Assembly (NCBI GenBank): GCA_902788275.1
Contig: CADAJV010000010.1
Span: 1 to 43,641, forward strand
From: an uncultured Bacteroidales bacterium
GTDB taxonomy: Bacteria; Bacteroidota; Bacteroidia; Bacteroidales; Bacteroidaceae
Direction: 5' to 3'
DNA: 43,641 bases
The position numbers and the translations under genes are program-made. Shown one piece after another: positions 34,639 through 43,345 of the stretch. The notes below the pieces were generated by a model. It saw only the letters and a list, made by a program, of their open reading frames with translations. It was not told where the DNA came from and searched no databases. How positions within the stretch are numbered: position 1 is the first letter of the stretch; each line of letters opens with the position of its first letter.

Positions 34639-34669
34639 AATCCGTGCCTACGGTTTGTAGGCACGGATT
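34639..34669. terminator. Bidirectional rho-independent terminator
   Basis: AATCCGTGCCTAC and GTAGGCACGGATT form a perfect 13-bp stem with a 5-nt loop. It sits in the 64-bp gap between the converging phosphatase and TonB-receptor genes. T-rich sequence follows on both strands (ATTGTCATTAT on plus, TCTTTGTGTT on minus). Confidence 0.9.
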
Positions 34670-34692
34670 ATTGTCATTATCTGTACACAGTG

Positions 34693-36582
34693 CTAAATGT
34701 TCAGCAAAACACCAGCCATCACCGTGGCACGGGGCATGGGGAATCCGGCATTTATTTCATAGCGCTGAGCCAAGAGATTCTCACCGCGCAGCCATAGCTT
34801 AAGCATACTTATGGGCTTGTAATACACAGAGGCATTTAGCATAGTGAAATTCTCCGTCGCCGCAGCAGTGTCGGTGAAGAGTCCTGCCACCTGCATCACT
34901 CCCGCCGTAACTCCCCAGCAGCGTCCATTATAGGTCGCCCCCAGATAGCCTTTATATTTGGGAGAAGCCAACACGTGGTTGTGCATGTGAAGCACACTGT
35001 GATTAGTGTTGAGAGTCAGACGGTCGCATACTCGCCAAGTGGCCTCCAGTTCGGCTCCCGTGTTTTCAATCTCACCCGTGTTCACATTGCGTGGACGCCC
35101 GTCAACCTGCTGCGTCTGAATGATATTGTCACCTTTTATATAATAAAGGTTGAAAGCATAATTAAGTCGGTTGTCCATCAGGCTGTGGCGCCATGAGAGT
35201 TCGTACTGTACCAAGCGCTCTGGCGCCAACTCGGTATTGGATGGCGGGTAGAGATACATCTCGCGCATTGACGGATTGCGGAAACCCTTGCTGACAGTGG
35301 CCTTGAGGGCTCCATTGGCAATAGGTCGTACCACAAGGCCACCCTGCGGTATCCACTCGGTGCCGGTTATGGAATGATGGTCCATGCGCACACCGGCATC
35401 AAGGGTCAGCCAAGAGGCCAAGTCCTGTCGCATCTGGGCATAGACAGCCAACTCGTTGCGGTGGGAATGTCCCGACTGCTTGTTGGGGGTGTCCAGCACC
35501 TCACCGGTAGCAATGGAGGTGTAGAATGCACGCCCATAAATGTGCTGGTAGTCCAGCCCACCCGTAACACGGCCGCCCTGCCAAAGGCCCACACTCTGCC
35601 AAAGGCTCACGCCAGTCAGCGCATCCTTTGAGCGAAAGTAGCGCTGAGAGGGGTTGGAGGGGTCGGCTGTTCCATCGTTTATCTTATGGCGGCCAAAATT
35701 GGTGTAAACGCTCAGCGCACCGGAGGTGCGGCCATAATGATTTTCCAGGGCCACAGTGGCAGCGCCACGGGTAATCCATTGGCGTGCATCATAAAGCGGA
35801 CGGCTTACGGGACCTGGATTGGAGGCGTTAAAATGAGTGAGATTGAAGTCCGCGTAGGCATTCCAATGCTCAACAATGTCATAGTTAAACTTCGCATATC
35901 CGCCATACTGCTCAAAGCCCATGTTGGAGCGATGGTTATCGGTACGAGCATAGTTGGCTGCCACAGTGTGAGAATAACGTCCGCTGCGCACCTGATTGGC
36001 AGCCTCTGCCTGCACTGTGCCATAGTTGCCTGCACCCAGATTGACACTGGTCTGTGCACCGTCCTTACGCTTCTCTCGTGTAACGATGTTGATTACTCCG
36101 CCCATGGCATTGCTGCCATAAAGCACCGAGGCAGGACCACGCAGCACCTCCACCCTATCGGCCAGCATCGTCTGGCTGGCATCGGCAATGGAATGGCTGT
36201 AGATGCCCTGATACTGCGGATGACCATCAATCAGCACCAGCATCTGGCCCGTGCTGCTGCCCAGGCCACGCAGACTGAGACCTCCGGCAGCATTGGTGCT
36301 GACGGCATACCCCATCACACCGCGGCTGGTAAGGAAAAGGCCGGGCACCTCCTCACAGAGCGTAGGCAGTATGTTGAGGCGTTGCTGCTCTGTCAATTTC
36401 TCACGCCCTACCACACTGACGGTGTAGGGCTGGTGGCGCTGGTCGGCAGCTACGCGGGTGCCGGTAACCACAACATCGCCAAGCTTATGGTCCAGCGTAT
36501 CAGCCGTCTGCGCTGAAGCCGAACCAACGGCCGTCAGCAACGAGAGCACAATAGCATAACGAACACTTCTCATGTCTTTCAT
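34693..36582 (-). CDS. TonB-dependent outer-membrane receptor
   Basis: A 629-aa receptor with a signal peptide (cleaved near GSASAQ). The plug domain (about 35-150) has VVVTGTRV, the sequence LSLRGLGSS, MLVLIDGHPQYQG and VEVLRGPASVLYGSNAMGGVINIVT (quoted here as VEVLRGPASVLYG then GGVINIVT). A 22-strand-type barrel follows, with GFRNPSMREMYLYPP near residue 435, and the protein ends LLNI. There is no N-terminal carboxypeptidase-regulatory extension and no SusD neighbour, so it is not a SusC-type glycan importer. It is closer to the vitamin B12, siderophore or haem receptor class. It follows the DUF362 gene by 13 bp. The substrate is unknown. Confidence 0.93.
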   Translation of the reverse strand: MKDMRSVRYAIVLSLLTAVGSASAQTADTLDHKLGDVVVTGTRVAADQRHQPYTVSVVGREKLTEQQRLNILPTLCEEVPGLFLTSRGVMGYAVSTNAAGGLSLRGLGSSTGQMLVLIDGHPQYQGIYSHSIADASQTMLADRVEVLRGPASVLYGSNAMGGVINIVTREKRKDGAQTSVNLGAGNYGTVQAEAANQVRSGRYSHTVAANYARTDNHRSNMGFEQYGGYAKFNYDIVEHWNAYADFNLTHFNASNPGPVSRPLYDARQWITRGAATVALENHYGRTSGALSVYTNFGRHKINDGTADPSNPSQRYFRSKDALTGVSLWQSVGLWQGGRVTGGLDYQHIYGRAFYTSIATGEVLDTPNKQSGHSHRNELAVYAQMRQDLASWLTLDAGVRMDHHSITGTEWIPQGGLVVRPIANGALKATVSKGFRNPSMREMYLYPPSNTELAPERLVQYELSWRHSLMDNRLNYAFNLYYIKGDNIIQTQQVDGRPRNVNTGEIENTGAELEATWRVCDRLTLNTNHSVLHMHNHVLASPKYKGYLGATYNGRCWGVTAGVMQVAGLFTDTAAATENFTMLNASVYYKPISMLKLWLRGENLLAQRYEINAGFPMPRATVMAGVLLNI

Positions 36583-36595
36583 CTCAAATTGTCAA

Positions 36596-37549
36596 CTATT
36601 TATCAAGGTTGACAATCTTATAATTCTTGCTGCCAAGGCCAATCTGCTCGGCGTAGTCCACTATATAAGTGCCATGCTGGCGGTTGATGCGCTCAATGAG
36701 AGGCTTCTCGTCATCATCAGGGCCTGCCTTGTGATTGAACACAAGATCAAGGCAAGCCTTGTCGAGAGCCACAGGGTCAGTGGAGGCCAATATGCCCATA
36801 TCCTTAAGCTTGGGATCGGCGGGGTGTGAATCGCAGTCGCAGTCAACGCTCATATTGTTCATCACGTTGATATAGACAATATTACCCTCGCCAAACCAAT
36901 TGTGAACGCCCTGCGCTGCTGCAGCCATCGACTCAAGGAAGTAGTCTTGGGCAGGCAGGTTCTGCCATAGCTCCTTGGGACTCTGCGCCTTGCCAGCCGT
37001 ATGGATGTAAGTCTTGCCTACAGAGGAAGCAACACCGATGCTGGCATTCTTCAGCACGCCGCCAAATCCGCCCATTGCATGGCCCTTAAAGTGTGCAAGA
37101 TTAATCATAAAATTGTAGTTTCCAAGATGGCTGCCCACAATGTCATACTTTATGTGCTTCTTGTCTTGCACAGGAATACGCAGGTCGCCATACTCGTCCA
37201 TCAGGTCAACGGCAGCAATGCTGTCGAACCCATGATCCTTCACCACCTGCCAGTGGTCAGCGGCATTGGCGCGCTTGCCAGGATAGGCAGTGTTGCACTC
37301 AACGATGGTGCCGTTTACCTTATCCACGAGGTCGCGGATAAGCTCAGGCTTGAGGTAGTTGTGACCACCTGCCTCACCGGTACTAATCTTGACTGCTACG
37401 CGGCCATGGGCCTTAACGCCGAGTGCTTCATAAATCTTGACAAGGGATTGCGGGGTGATTTGCTTAGTAAAATACACCTTTGACTGGGCAAATGCTGCCG
37501 TTGCCATAACCTGAACAAGCGCAACGGCCAAAAGTGTTTTTAGTTTCAT
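36596..37549 (-). CDS. DUF362 domain periplasmic protein
   Basis: A 317-aa protein with a signal peptide (MKLKTLLAVALVQVMATAAFAQ). The DUF362 landmarks are NLAHFKGHAMGGFGGVLKN near 170, VDCDCDSHPADPKLKDMGI near 235, and ASTDPVALDKACLDLV. The CDC motif may bind metal. There is no 4Fe-4S ferredoxin domain, unlike some DUF362 proteins. The gene leads a two-gene unit with a TonB-dependent receptor 13 bp downstream and has a promoter at 37605-37612. A role in handling a metal or metal cofactor taken up by the receptor is an inference from the pairing. Confidence 0.88.
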   Translation of the reverse strand: MKLKTLLAVALVQVMATAAFAQSKVYFTKQITPQSLVKIYEALGVKAHGRVAVKISTGEAGGHNYLKPELIRDLVDKVNGTIVECNTAYPGKRANAADHWQVVKDHGFDSIAAVDLMDEYGDLRIPVQDKKHIKYDIVGSHLGNYNFMINLAHFKGHAMGGFGGVLKNASIGVASSVGKTYIHTAGKAQSPKELWQNLPAQDYFLESMAAAAQGVHNWFGEGNIVYINVMNNMSVDCDCDSHPADPKLKDMGILASTDPVALDKACLDLVFNHKAGPDDDEKPLIERINRQHGTYIVDYAEQIGLGSKNYKIVNLDK

Positions 37550-37604
37550 GGTATTAGATGTAAGGTTATTATTGCTAAATAAAACGCTTGAAATATTTTC
37601 GATG

Positions 37605-37612
37605 CAAAATTA
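37605..37612 (-). promoter_or_regulatory. -7 box for the DUF362-receptor operon
   Basis: Minus-strand TAATTTTG matches TAnnTTTG and lies 56 bp before the ATG at 37549. A TTTG at 37640-37643 is 27 bp away, longer than the usual 19-21 bp, so the -33 element is uncertain. No riboswitch-like structure was recognised in the short leader. Confidence 0.6.
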
Positions 37613-37715
37613 CGACAATCCAGGCAGACTGATGTTACACAAATTGCGGATATTATTATCTAAATTGAAGAAATAACTGTTGTAGTAGGGATTGAGCGGC
37701 ATCTTCATGCCCCAC

Positions 37716-39590
37716 CTACGAGCTCTGACTCTGCTGAATCCACTCCTGCTGCGGAGGAATTTGGGCATAGACATAGTAATACCAAAACGTGCCGCGGAAG
37801 GCAGAGTCATCCTGCCCGCTATTATGAAGCTGAATAAACTGCTCGAACTGACGGTCATATTCGGGGGCATACTGCAAGACTGGCGAGAGCGATGTCGGTT
37901 GCAAGTGGTTTATCATGGCCGCTGCCTCGGCGTAGGCTCGGGGCAGATAGATGCCGTCATACCTATCAGCAAAATCATTGAGTACCGTCTTAAATACCTC
38001 CAGCCGCTTGGTAAGCAGCAGGCTGCAAAGCAGATAGTCAAGGGCCGGACGGTTATTGCGGTCGTAGTCAAGGAAATGGGCCATCTCGGAAGCAAAGGCA
38101 TAAGCCTTGGCAAAGTTGTCAGCCCTGAGCACCGTACTGTCGGGCGTGGTCTTACTGTTGGCCAGGAGCTGCCGCTGCTCAGCCACAAACTCGCCATTAT
38201 TTGACGTGCGTTCCAGCAGATAGAGGTATTTCTCCGCCAGCGGTCTGTCACCCTGACAAACGCTATACTCTGCCATGTGGCGCAGCGACGCAGCGCAAAA
38301 ACCGCTGGTCCGCGAGACCATCATCCCGTACTGGAAAGCCTGATGGAAGGCCTCATCGTAGAAGCCAAGTTCACGATAGAATATACGGCAAAAGTCGCTG
38401 CTGAGAGGATTGGTCTCAAGGCGCGGACAGAAGGTTTCCGGAGTATTGATGGGATAGTTAAAGATATTTTCCGGCAGTGTGCCGAGCCGAGCTTCCGCCA
38501 GCAGCGCAAATTGCAGAAACACATTGTTTTCTATCGCACCACGGCTGTTGATATCACTCAGCAACGCCTGCCACTCTCCGCGCTCGGCCATGGCAGAATA
38601 GCGGTAAACGTCTTCCGACTGCCGTGACTGCTCATTGTCGGTTATGTGGCTGTAGCACACCACTCCCGCCACAATGCTCAGCACAACGGTCAGGCTGGCA
38701 TGAAACACCGTCCCACCCTTCTGTGGCACAAACATCACTACCACTGGGACTGCCAGCAACACGACAAGACCCAGCACAGAGCCGTCAACATCGGGAATGT
38801 ACCACCATCGCTCAGCACTCGGAATATAGCCCAAGCAAGAGGAAGAAACCTTCACAAAAACTATCGTCAACACCACCAGCAAAACTGGCAGCAAAAGGCA
38901 GACCATCCTCATGCGCTTGCCGACACCACGGCCTCTGACGACAAGCTGCAGCGCCGTTATTCCGAGCAACAGCATCACAGCCACAGGGAAAGACACCATC
39001 CACACAGACACCATGCCAACAATGGCAACGACTGCAAGGAAAATGGCAGGACGACATTTTCTGTAGGCATAGCCGGCTACCACAAGGGCAGCAAAGAAGA
39101 ATATACCCTGGATGCTTACCGACGGACGATGCAAGGCAATAAACGCCAGCCCTACGGCAGGAACGATGCTAAAAGGAACCCACGCCTTGTGACCCCAAGC
39201 CCTGGGCAGCATGGCGGCAAACAGAGTCATCAGCCCCAGCAGCAGCGACTCTATCAACACGCCCGTTGTCGGATCCTTGCAGAATTGCACGAGCCAATCG
39301 GCCATAATCCGCGTACCGCCGGGATAGGCGGCCAACTTCTGTGCCATGCACTCGGGGGTCCACACAAAGAAATTGAGAGCCTCCATCATGCGCTCTGTTT
39401 CAGGAAAACAGGACAAGGCCAGCCACATATACACAAGCACCGCAACGGCAGGCACCGTCATCAGCCACCACGGCACCATGTCCCCACTCTTGCCTGCGGG
39501 CCTTACCACCGTAGCAGCCTTATGCGGGATGGCCTCTTGTTGGCGCATCTTGTTATTTTGTCGTCGCTTACTCATCGCATTGACAGCCAA
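37716..39590 (-). CDS. DUF6057-type membrane protein
   Basis: A 624-aa protein. A basic cytoplasmic N-terminus (1-40) is followed by about nine or ten membrane helices up to residue 320, then a soluble C-terminal half (330-624) with helical TPR-like repeats. Visible examples are LPRAYAEAAAMINHL near 555 and FYYVYAQIPPQQEWI-like sequence at the end. FFVWTPECMAQKLAAYPGG near residue 75 is typical of the Bacteroidales DUF6057 family as I remember it. The function is unknown. The first ATG (39590) lies 3 bp after the propeller gene; a second at 39575 (MSKRRQNNK) is also possible. It is the last gene of the alpha-galactosidase operon. Confidence 0.85.
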   Translation of the reverse strand: MAVNAMSKRRQNNKMRQQEAIPHKAATVVRPAGKSGDMVPWWLMTVPAVAVLVYMWLALSCFPETERMMEALNFFVWTPECMAQKLAAYPGGTRIMADWLVQFCKDPTTGVLIESLLLGLMTLFAAMLPRAWGHKAWVPFSIVPAVGLAFIALHRPSVSIQGIFFFAALVVAGYAYRKCRPAIFLAVVAIVGMVSVWMVSFPVAVMLLLGITALQLVVRGRGVGKRMRMVCLLLPVLLVVLTIVFVKVSSSCLGYIPSAERWWYIPDVDGSVLGLVVLLAVPVVVMFVPQKGGTVFHASLTVVLSIVAGVVCYSHITDNEQSRQSEDVYRYSAMAERGEWQALLSDINSRGAIENNVFLQFALLAEARLGTLPENIFNYPINTPETFCPRLETNPLSSDFCRIFYRELGFYDEAFHQAFQYGMMVSRTSGFCAASLRHMAEYSVCQGDRPLAEKYLYLLERTSNNGEFVAEQRQLLANSKTTPDSTVLRADNFAKAYAFASEMAHFLDYDRNNRPALDYLLCSLLLTKRLEVFKTVLNDFADRYDGIYLPRAYAEAAAMINHLQPTSLSPVLQYAPEYDRQFEQFIQLHNSGQDDSAFRGTFWYYYVYAQIPPQQEWIQQSQSS

Positions 39591-39593
39591 TGT

Positions 39594-41054
39594 CTAATCT
39601 AACTTAAAAAGCTCAGCCACCTCATCGGCATCAAACAGCACGGGGGCCTTAATAAACTCAGGAATATTGTAGCTGTACATCCGTTGTACATTGTGCTCGG
39701 GGTCGCGCTGCGGCAAAAGCATAGGCTTGGAGAAGCGATGACCATCCCAATGGCAGAGGAAGAGGCGCGTGTAGCGTCCGTCGATGCGTTTGCTACTCAG
39801 CATCACCCATTTGCCGCTGCTGCTCCATGAGTGGTAGCTGTCAACATCGGCACTGTTGATGTCGCCAATATCATCAAGCACGGCAAATCCGCCGTTCTTA
39901 ATGTCCACCAATTTAAGGTCAGCTTCCTTGTGATGAATGGGGAAAGTGCCGCACTGTGTCCAAGTAAAAAGCATATGGCGCCCATCGGGCGAGATGCGCG
40001 GAAACGAGGCACTGCCGCCCTGTCGAGCTGCGCTATAGACAGTGTCTATCGGTGTGCCCAGCTGCCCCGTCGTCTCATCAAAAGGTACGCGCACCACACT
40101 GTAGTGCAGGTCATTAAACTGCGAAGGCATCTTCACCGCCTTGGCCGTACAGAAATACAGCCACCTGCCGTCAGGCGAGAAGGCCGGGAATGTCTCCCAG
40201 TTGAGGCTGTCGGTAAATCGTTCGTCGGTCATTACCTGCCGGGCTTTGGTGTCGTAGATAATAAGGTCTGAGCGCTGGTCGTAAACCTCTATTTTGTCCT
40301 GCGAGTGAGCATAAAATGACTGCCGCGTCATGTTGCTGGAGAAAACCACGAACTTGCCGCTGGGATGCCACATAGGATAAGTACCACTCTTCTCGGGACC
40401 CATTGTCTCAAGGATAATCTTATCTAACTTTCCATTCTGATAAACGACTGTACCTCCGCCACTTCCGCGCGAATGAAAGACCATTCCTTTATCAGCGTCA
40501 TACTGCGCAAAGGAGTGGCAGTTGAGACAGCCGTCATTGTTTTGGCGGTTGGTGATAATGGCTCGTTCGTCAAAGCTGGTGAGGTCGCGCTCATATATGC
40601 CCATACGGCACCACAACTCATAGCCAGGCGGTATCTGGCGGTAGGCAACCCAGGGGTCAACCTCGTCCTCGCTGACCAGTATATCGAAGGGGCTGTACTC
40701 TACCCCGTCGGGCTCCTGCTCGGTCCACACGCTGACAGTCACGCTGACCTTGCCGCCGCTCTTGACAGCCTCGGCCAGCAGCGTCCTCCAGTCGTCAATA
40801 TCGATATCTACGTAGCGTTCACCCACCGCCCGTACCTCCTCATTGCTAGCCTTGAGGTCTGCCTGGATATGCGTGGCACCCTTCACCTCAAAGTTAAGCG
40901 GAGCGATATTGGCAGGCACCGTGACGCCCACATAGTCGGGAAAGATAGGCGGCAGGGCCTTATCAACCCTGGCAGCCTCGCGCCAACCGCCACCACAGCC
41001 GCACATCAACAGACATAGAAGCGCAAGAAAATGGTATCCGAACAGCCTGACCAC
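39594..41054 (-). CDS. TolB/PD40-like beta-propeller lipoprotein with a CxxCH haem motif
   Basis: A 486-aa protein with a lipoprotein-like signal (ALLCLLMCGCGGG). An N-terminal beta-rich domain (about 30-165) precedes CLNCHSFAQYD, where C176, C179 and H180 form a classical c-type haem attachment site. The C-terminal part (about 195-460) has propeller blades with PD40-type motifs: YPMWHPSGKFVVFSSN, the sequence FPAFSPDGRWLYFCTA, and FPRISPDGRHMLFTW. It would be exported and face the periplasm or surface. Its genes on either side are the alpha-galactosidase (23 bp upstream) and the DUF6057 protein (3 bp downstream). A redox or sensory role is possible, but no cytochrome-maturation genes are in the window. 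Confidence 0.87.
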   Translation of the reverse strand: MVRLFGYHFLALLCLLMCGCGGGWREAARVDKALPPIFPDYVGVTVPANIAPLNFEVKGATHIQADLKASNEEVRAVGERYVDIDIDDWRTLLAEAVKSGGKVSVTVSVWTEQEPDGVEYSPFDILVSEDEVDPWVAYRQIPPGYELWCRMGIYERDLTSFDERAIITNRQNNDGCLNCHSFAQYDADKGMVFHSRGSGGGTVVYQNGKLDKIILETMGPEKSGTYPMWHPSGKFVVFSSNMTRQSFYAHSQDKIEVYDQRSDLIIYDTKARQVMTDERFTDSLNWETFPAFSPDGRWLYFCTAKAVKMPSQFNDLHYSVVRVPFDETTGQLGTPIDTVYSAARQGGSASFPRISPDGRHMLFTWTQCGTFPIHHKEADLKLVDIKNGGFAVLDDIGDINSADVDSYHSWSSSGKWVMLSSKRIDGRYTRLFLCHWDGHRFSKPMLLPQRDPEHNVQRMYSYNIPEFIKAPVLFDADEVAELFKLD

Positions 41055-41077
41055 GTTACACTTGTATCATGAAATCG

Positions 41078-42874
41078 TCAAATAGCGGGCTCACCGACCA
41101 CCGACGGCTTCATCTTTTTCTTGTTGTTCTCAATATAGATGGTGCCGCTGGGCAGCGCATCGGGATTTGCTATCGGCCTGCCCTGAATGTCGTAGGCTGT
41201 CTTAGCGGAGGTCTCGGCTCCGGCCTCCTCGCTCCCTGCCGCCTTGATAGCCGCAGGTGCCTCAATAAGTTCCAGCGTCATGCGGTCCATGTCGGGAGCC
41301 CAATCAGTGTTATTATATAGGCGCACCACGTTTTCACCCGGCTCAAGCTCAATCTCGCAATCCACAGAGGAAGGTTTGTCCCAATTACCGTTGTTGACGG
41401 TGAAGGTCTTGACAAACTTACCGTTGACATCAACACTGAACTTACGCTGCTGACCCGTGCAGTAGTAGATGGTCATCTTATACTTGCCGCCCTCGCGGCT
41501 CCACACGTTCTGCCACTGCATGTCGTTCTCCGGACGACTGCCAAGCCAGCCCACCTTATATTTGCCCGAGCACCCGTCGCTGCTACTGAAATTGGCAGCA
41601 CTCAGTCCACTCTCGTGGAACTGCGACAGAAAGGCAGTCTCGGCCTCATAATTGGTGCGCTCAATACGCTCCTGGGCGTCCAAACGGAACACGCGCGTGG
41701 CATGGGCAGGAATCTTCTGCTTGTAACTACCCTCATATTCCTGCATAAGGTCCATGCCGTAAGTTATCGAGCGAATCTTCACCTTGCCGCCAAGTTCCAA
41801 CTTATCAAACTCCATTGTATATTCCACCTGGCTGTCAGTGGAGTTGTAAACGGCTGCCACACGCATGGTATCATAAGCACTTATCACGTCACGCACAAGC
41901 AAATAGACACCGTCCTTTTCGTCCACCACATAGGCCTGCTTATAGAGCGTGTCCTGATTGATGGCAATCAGCTCGGTGTTAGTCAGCAGCTTGAGGGCAT
42001 TGGTCTTGATGGTGGCCAGGTCACAGCCTATCAACAGCGGTGAATTCATTATGCACCACATGGAGAAATGGGTGCGGTCTTCCTCGGTACTCATACCGCG
42101 ACCCACCTCCAGCATATCCATATCGTTGTAATGGCCCTTGCGGCAGAAGGCCGACAGGGGCAAGTTGGTCTTGATGATACCCTTCACACTCTCCCATGCG
42201 CAATAAATGTCACCAGTAGTACGCCAAGAGCCCGCACGGCCGTAGGCCCAAGTGCCAGGATAAGACCATCGGCAGATATTAAAGCGTAGCGAGTCACGCC
42301 CTGTCTCGCGGGCAATCTTCTCGAAAGCATCGAGCGACAGACCGTAAAGCACGCGGTCGTTGAGAGTCTTGTCCTTATCCTGCAGCTGCATGCCGCCGCA
42401 GAAGTCCACCTTGATAAAGTCGAAGCCCAGGTCGCCGAACCACCACTTCATGTCCTGATCCTGATGGTCATACATGCCCGAGCCGATGCCCCAGGGGTCG
42501 CCGCTGCCCTGCGAGCCGCAGGTGTTGTAACCCACGTCAGAATAGATGCCAGCCCTCAGTCCCTTAGAGTGAATATAGTCCACCACGTCCTTCAGACCGT
42601 TAGGAAAACGCGTTGGATGAGTAAGGAGAGCACCTGTTTCGGGATCACGCTTACCGAAATAGCCGTCGTCAATATTAATATAACGGTAGCCGACATCAAG
42701 CAGCCCCTTCTTTACCATGTTATCGGCCTGCACCTTAATCAACTTATCGCTTATGTTAATACCATAAGTGTTCCATGAGCTCCACCCCATCGTGGGCCCG
42801 TCCTTAGTGGTCTGCCCTGATGCCACAACACCCAGGCAAAGCGCAACACAGGAAAGAAAAAATCTTGTCTTCAT
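41078..42874 (-). CDS. GH27 alpha-galactosidase with C-terminal carbohydrate-binding-like domain
   Basis: A 598-aa secreted enzyme with a signal peptide (VVASGQ). The GH27 catalytic barrel spans about 25-320. It has GWSSWNTYG, the sequence YINIDDGYFG, FDFIKVDFCGG (D157 is the expected nucleophile) and HYNDMDMLEVG with the acid/base aspartate at 251-253. A C-terminal antiparallel beta domain follows (about 320-400), then a CBM35/CBM6-like domain (405-540). The tail AYDIQGRP...LPSGTIYIENNKKK resembles a type IX sorting tail but carries about ten extra residues after it. It removes terminal alpha-galactose from galactosides such as raffinose-type sugars or galactomannan. It is the first gene of an operon whose leader contains 42-bp repeats. 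Confidence 0.94.
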   Translation of the reverse strand: MKTRFFLSCVALCLGVVASGQTTKDGPTMGWSSWNTYGINISDKLIKVQADNMVKKGLLDVGYRYINIDDGYFGKRDPETGALLTHPTRFPNGLKDVVDYIHSKGLRAGIYSDVGYNTCGSQGSGDPWGIGSGMYDHQDQDMKWWFGDLGFDFIKVDFCGGMQLQDKDKTLNDRVLYGLSLDAFEKIARETGRDSLRFNICRWSYPGTWAYGRAGSWRTTGDIYCAWESVKGIIKTNLPLSAFCRKGHYNDMDMLEVGRGMSTEEDRTHFSMWCIMNSPLLIGCDLATIKTNALKLLTNTELIAINQDTLYKQAYVVDEKDGVYLLVRDVISAYDTMRVAAVYNSTDSQVEYTMEFDKLELGGKVKIRSITYGMDLMQEYEGSYKQKIPAHATRVFRLDAQERIERTNYEAETAFLSQFHESGLSAANFSSSDGCSGKYKVGWLGSRPENDMQWQNVWSREGGKYKMTIYYCTGQQRKFSVDVNGKFVKTFTVNNGNWDKPSSVDCEIELEPGENVVRLYNNTDWAPDMDRMTLELIEAPAAIKAAGSEEAGAETSAKTAYDIQGRPIANPDALPSGTIYIENNKKKMKPSVVGEPAI

Positions 42875-42905
42875 TATCTTGAGAGTTTATTTCTTTAACA
42901 TCAGC

Positions 42906-43039
42906 ACTTTCTCCGTTAGTATCAATACTTTATCAGCCAGTATCGACACTTTCTCCGTTAGTATCAATACATTATCAGCTAGTATCGACACTTTCTCCGT
43001 TAGTATCAATACTTTATCAGCTAGTATCGACACTTTCTC
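42906..43039. repeat. Array i: three 42-bp repeats (alternating 21-bp halves) upstream of the alpha-galactosidase gene
   Basis: Full 42-bp units start at 42906, 42948 and 42990, with a partial unit from 43032. Each is made of two 21-bp halves sharing AGTATC and (A/C)ACTTT but differing elsewhere, so the two types alternate. Copies differ at very few positions, so this is the youngest array. It ends 31 bp before the start codon and lies downstream of the likely promoter, so it would be in the 5' leader of the mRNA. Confidence 0.92.
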
Positions 43040-43041
43040 TG

Positions 43042-43075
43042 CAAAGATACAACATTTTTTTATAACGCCTACAAA
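43042..43075 (-). promoter_or_regulatory. Putative promoter of the alpha-galactosidase operon
   Basis: On the minus strand TTTG (43072-43075), a 22-bp spacer and TATCTTTG (43042-43049) fit the TTTG / TAnnTTTG pattern with a slightly long spacer. Transcription would start near 43035, giving a leader of about 160 nt containing all of repeat array i. Confidence 0.6.
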
Positions 43076-43094
43076 ACAACCCCATGATAAACTC

Positions 43095-43192
43095 TTTACT
43101 CGCCTTGAACAGAAATTTAATCGCGTGAAAACACATCTTAATCGCCTAGAGACGACATCAAGACGCGTAGAGCCACGAACTAAAGGCGAGCT
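43095..43192. repeat. Array ii: degenerate 21-bp repeats of the TTAATCGCG type
   Basis: Units begin at 43095 (TTTACTCGCC), 43116 (TTTAATCGCG), 43137 (CTTAATCGCC), 43158 (TCAAGACGCG) and 43179 (ACTAAAGGCG). The spacing is exactly 21 bp while the sequence has diverged. The TAATCGCG core is the same as in the left-edge array at 185-289. Confidence 0.82.
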
Positions 43193-43339
43193 CACGCGAA
43201 AATTCCTTAGAAATCTTAAAAAATTCATTATAAGTTTTTGAAAATTCCTAAGCAATTTTTGAAAACTCCTTAAGAATTTTGAATAATTCCTTAGGAATTT
43301 TTTATTATTCCTTAAGAATTTTTGAAAATTCCTAAGGAA
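43193..43339. repeat. Array iii: 21-bp repeats of the GAAAATTCCTTAGGAA type
   Basis: Seven units run from 43193 to 43339; the last five (starts 43235, 43256, 43277, 43298, 43319) are close copies. Each contains ATTCCT(T/A)A(A/G)GAA or a close variant, itself partly palindromic. The unit is again exactly 21 bp, but the sequence is unrelated to array i. Confidence 0.88.
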
Positions 43340-43345
43340 TTATTA

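Noticed and set aside
34693-36582. Assignment of the receptor as a SusC glycan importer
   Set aside because: It lacks the N-terminal extension and has no SusD-like neighbour.
37610-37708. 32-aa minus-strand ORF (MKMPLNPYYNSYFF...) just after the DUF6057 gene
   Set aside because: It overlaps the promoter of the DUF362 gene and has no supporting similarity that I know of.
42768-43241. 157-aa plus-strand ORF reading through the repeats
   Set aside because: It starts inside the alpha-galactosidase gene on the opposite strand; its regularity comes from the repeats.
42887-43255. 122-aa minus-strand ORF with EKVSILADKVLILT heptads
   Set aside because: The pattern follows directly from the 21-bp repeats, the opposite strand is equally open, and it overlaps the likely promoter of the alpha-galactosidase gene.
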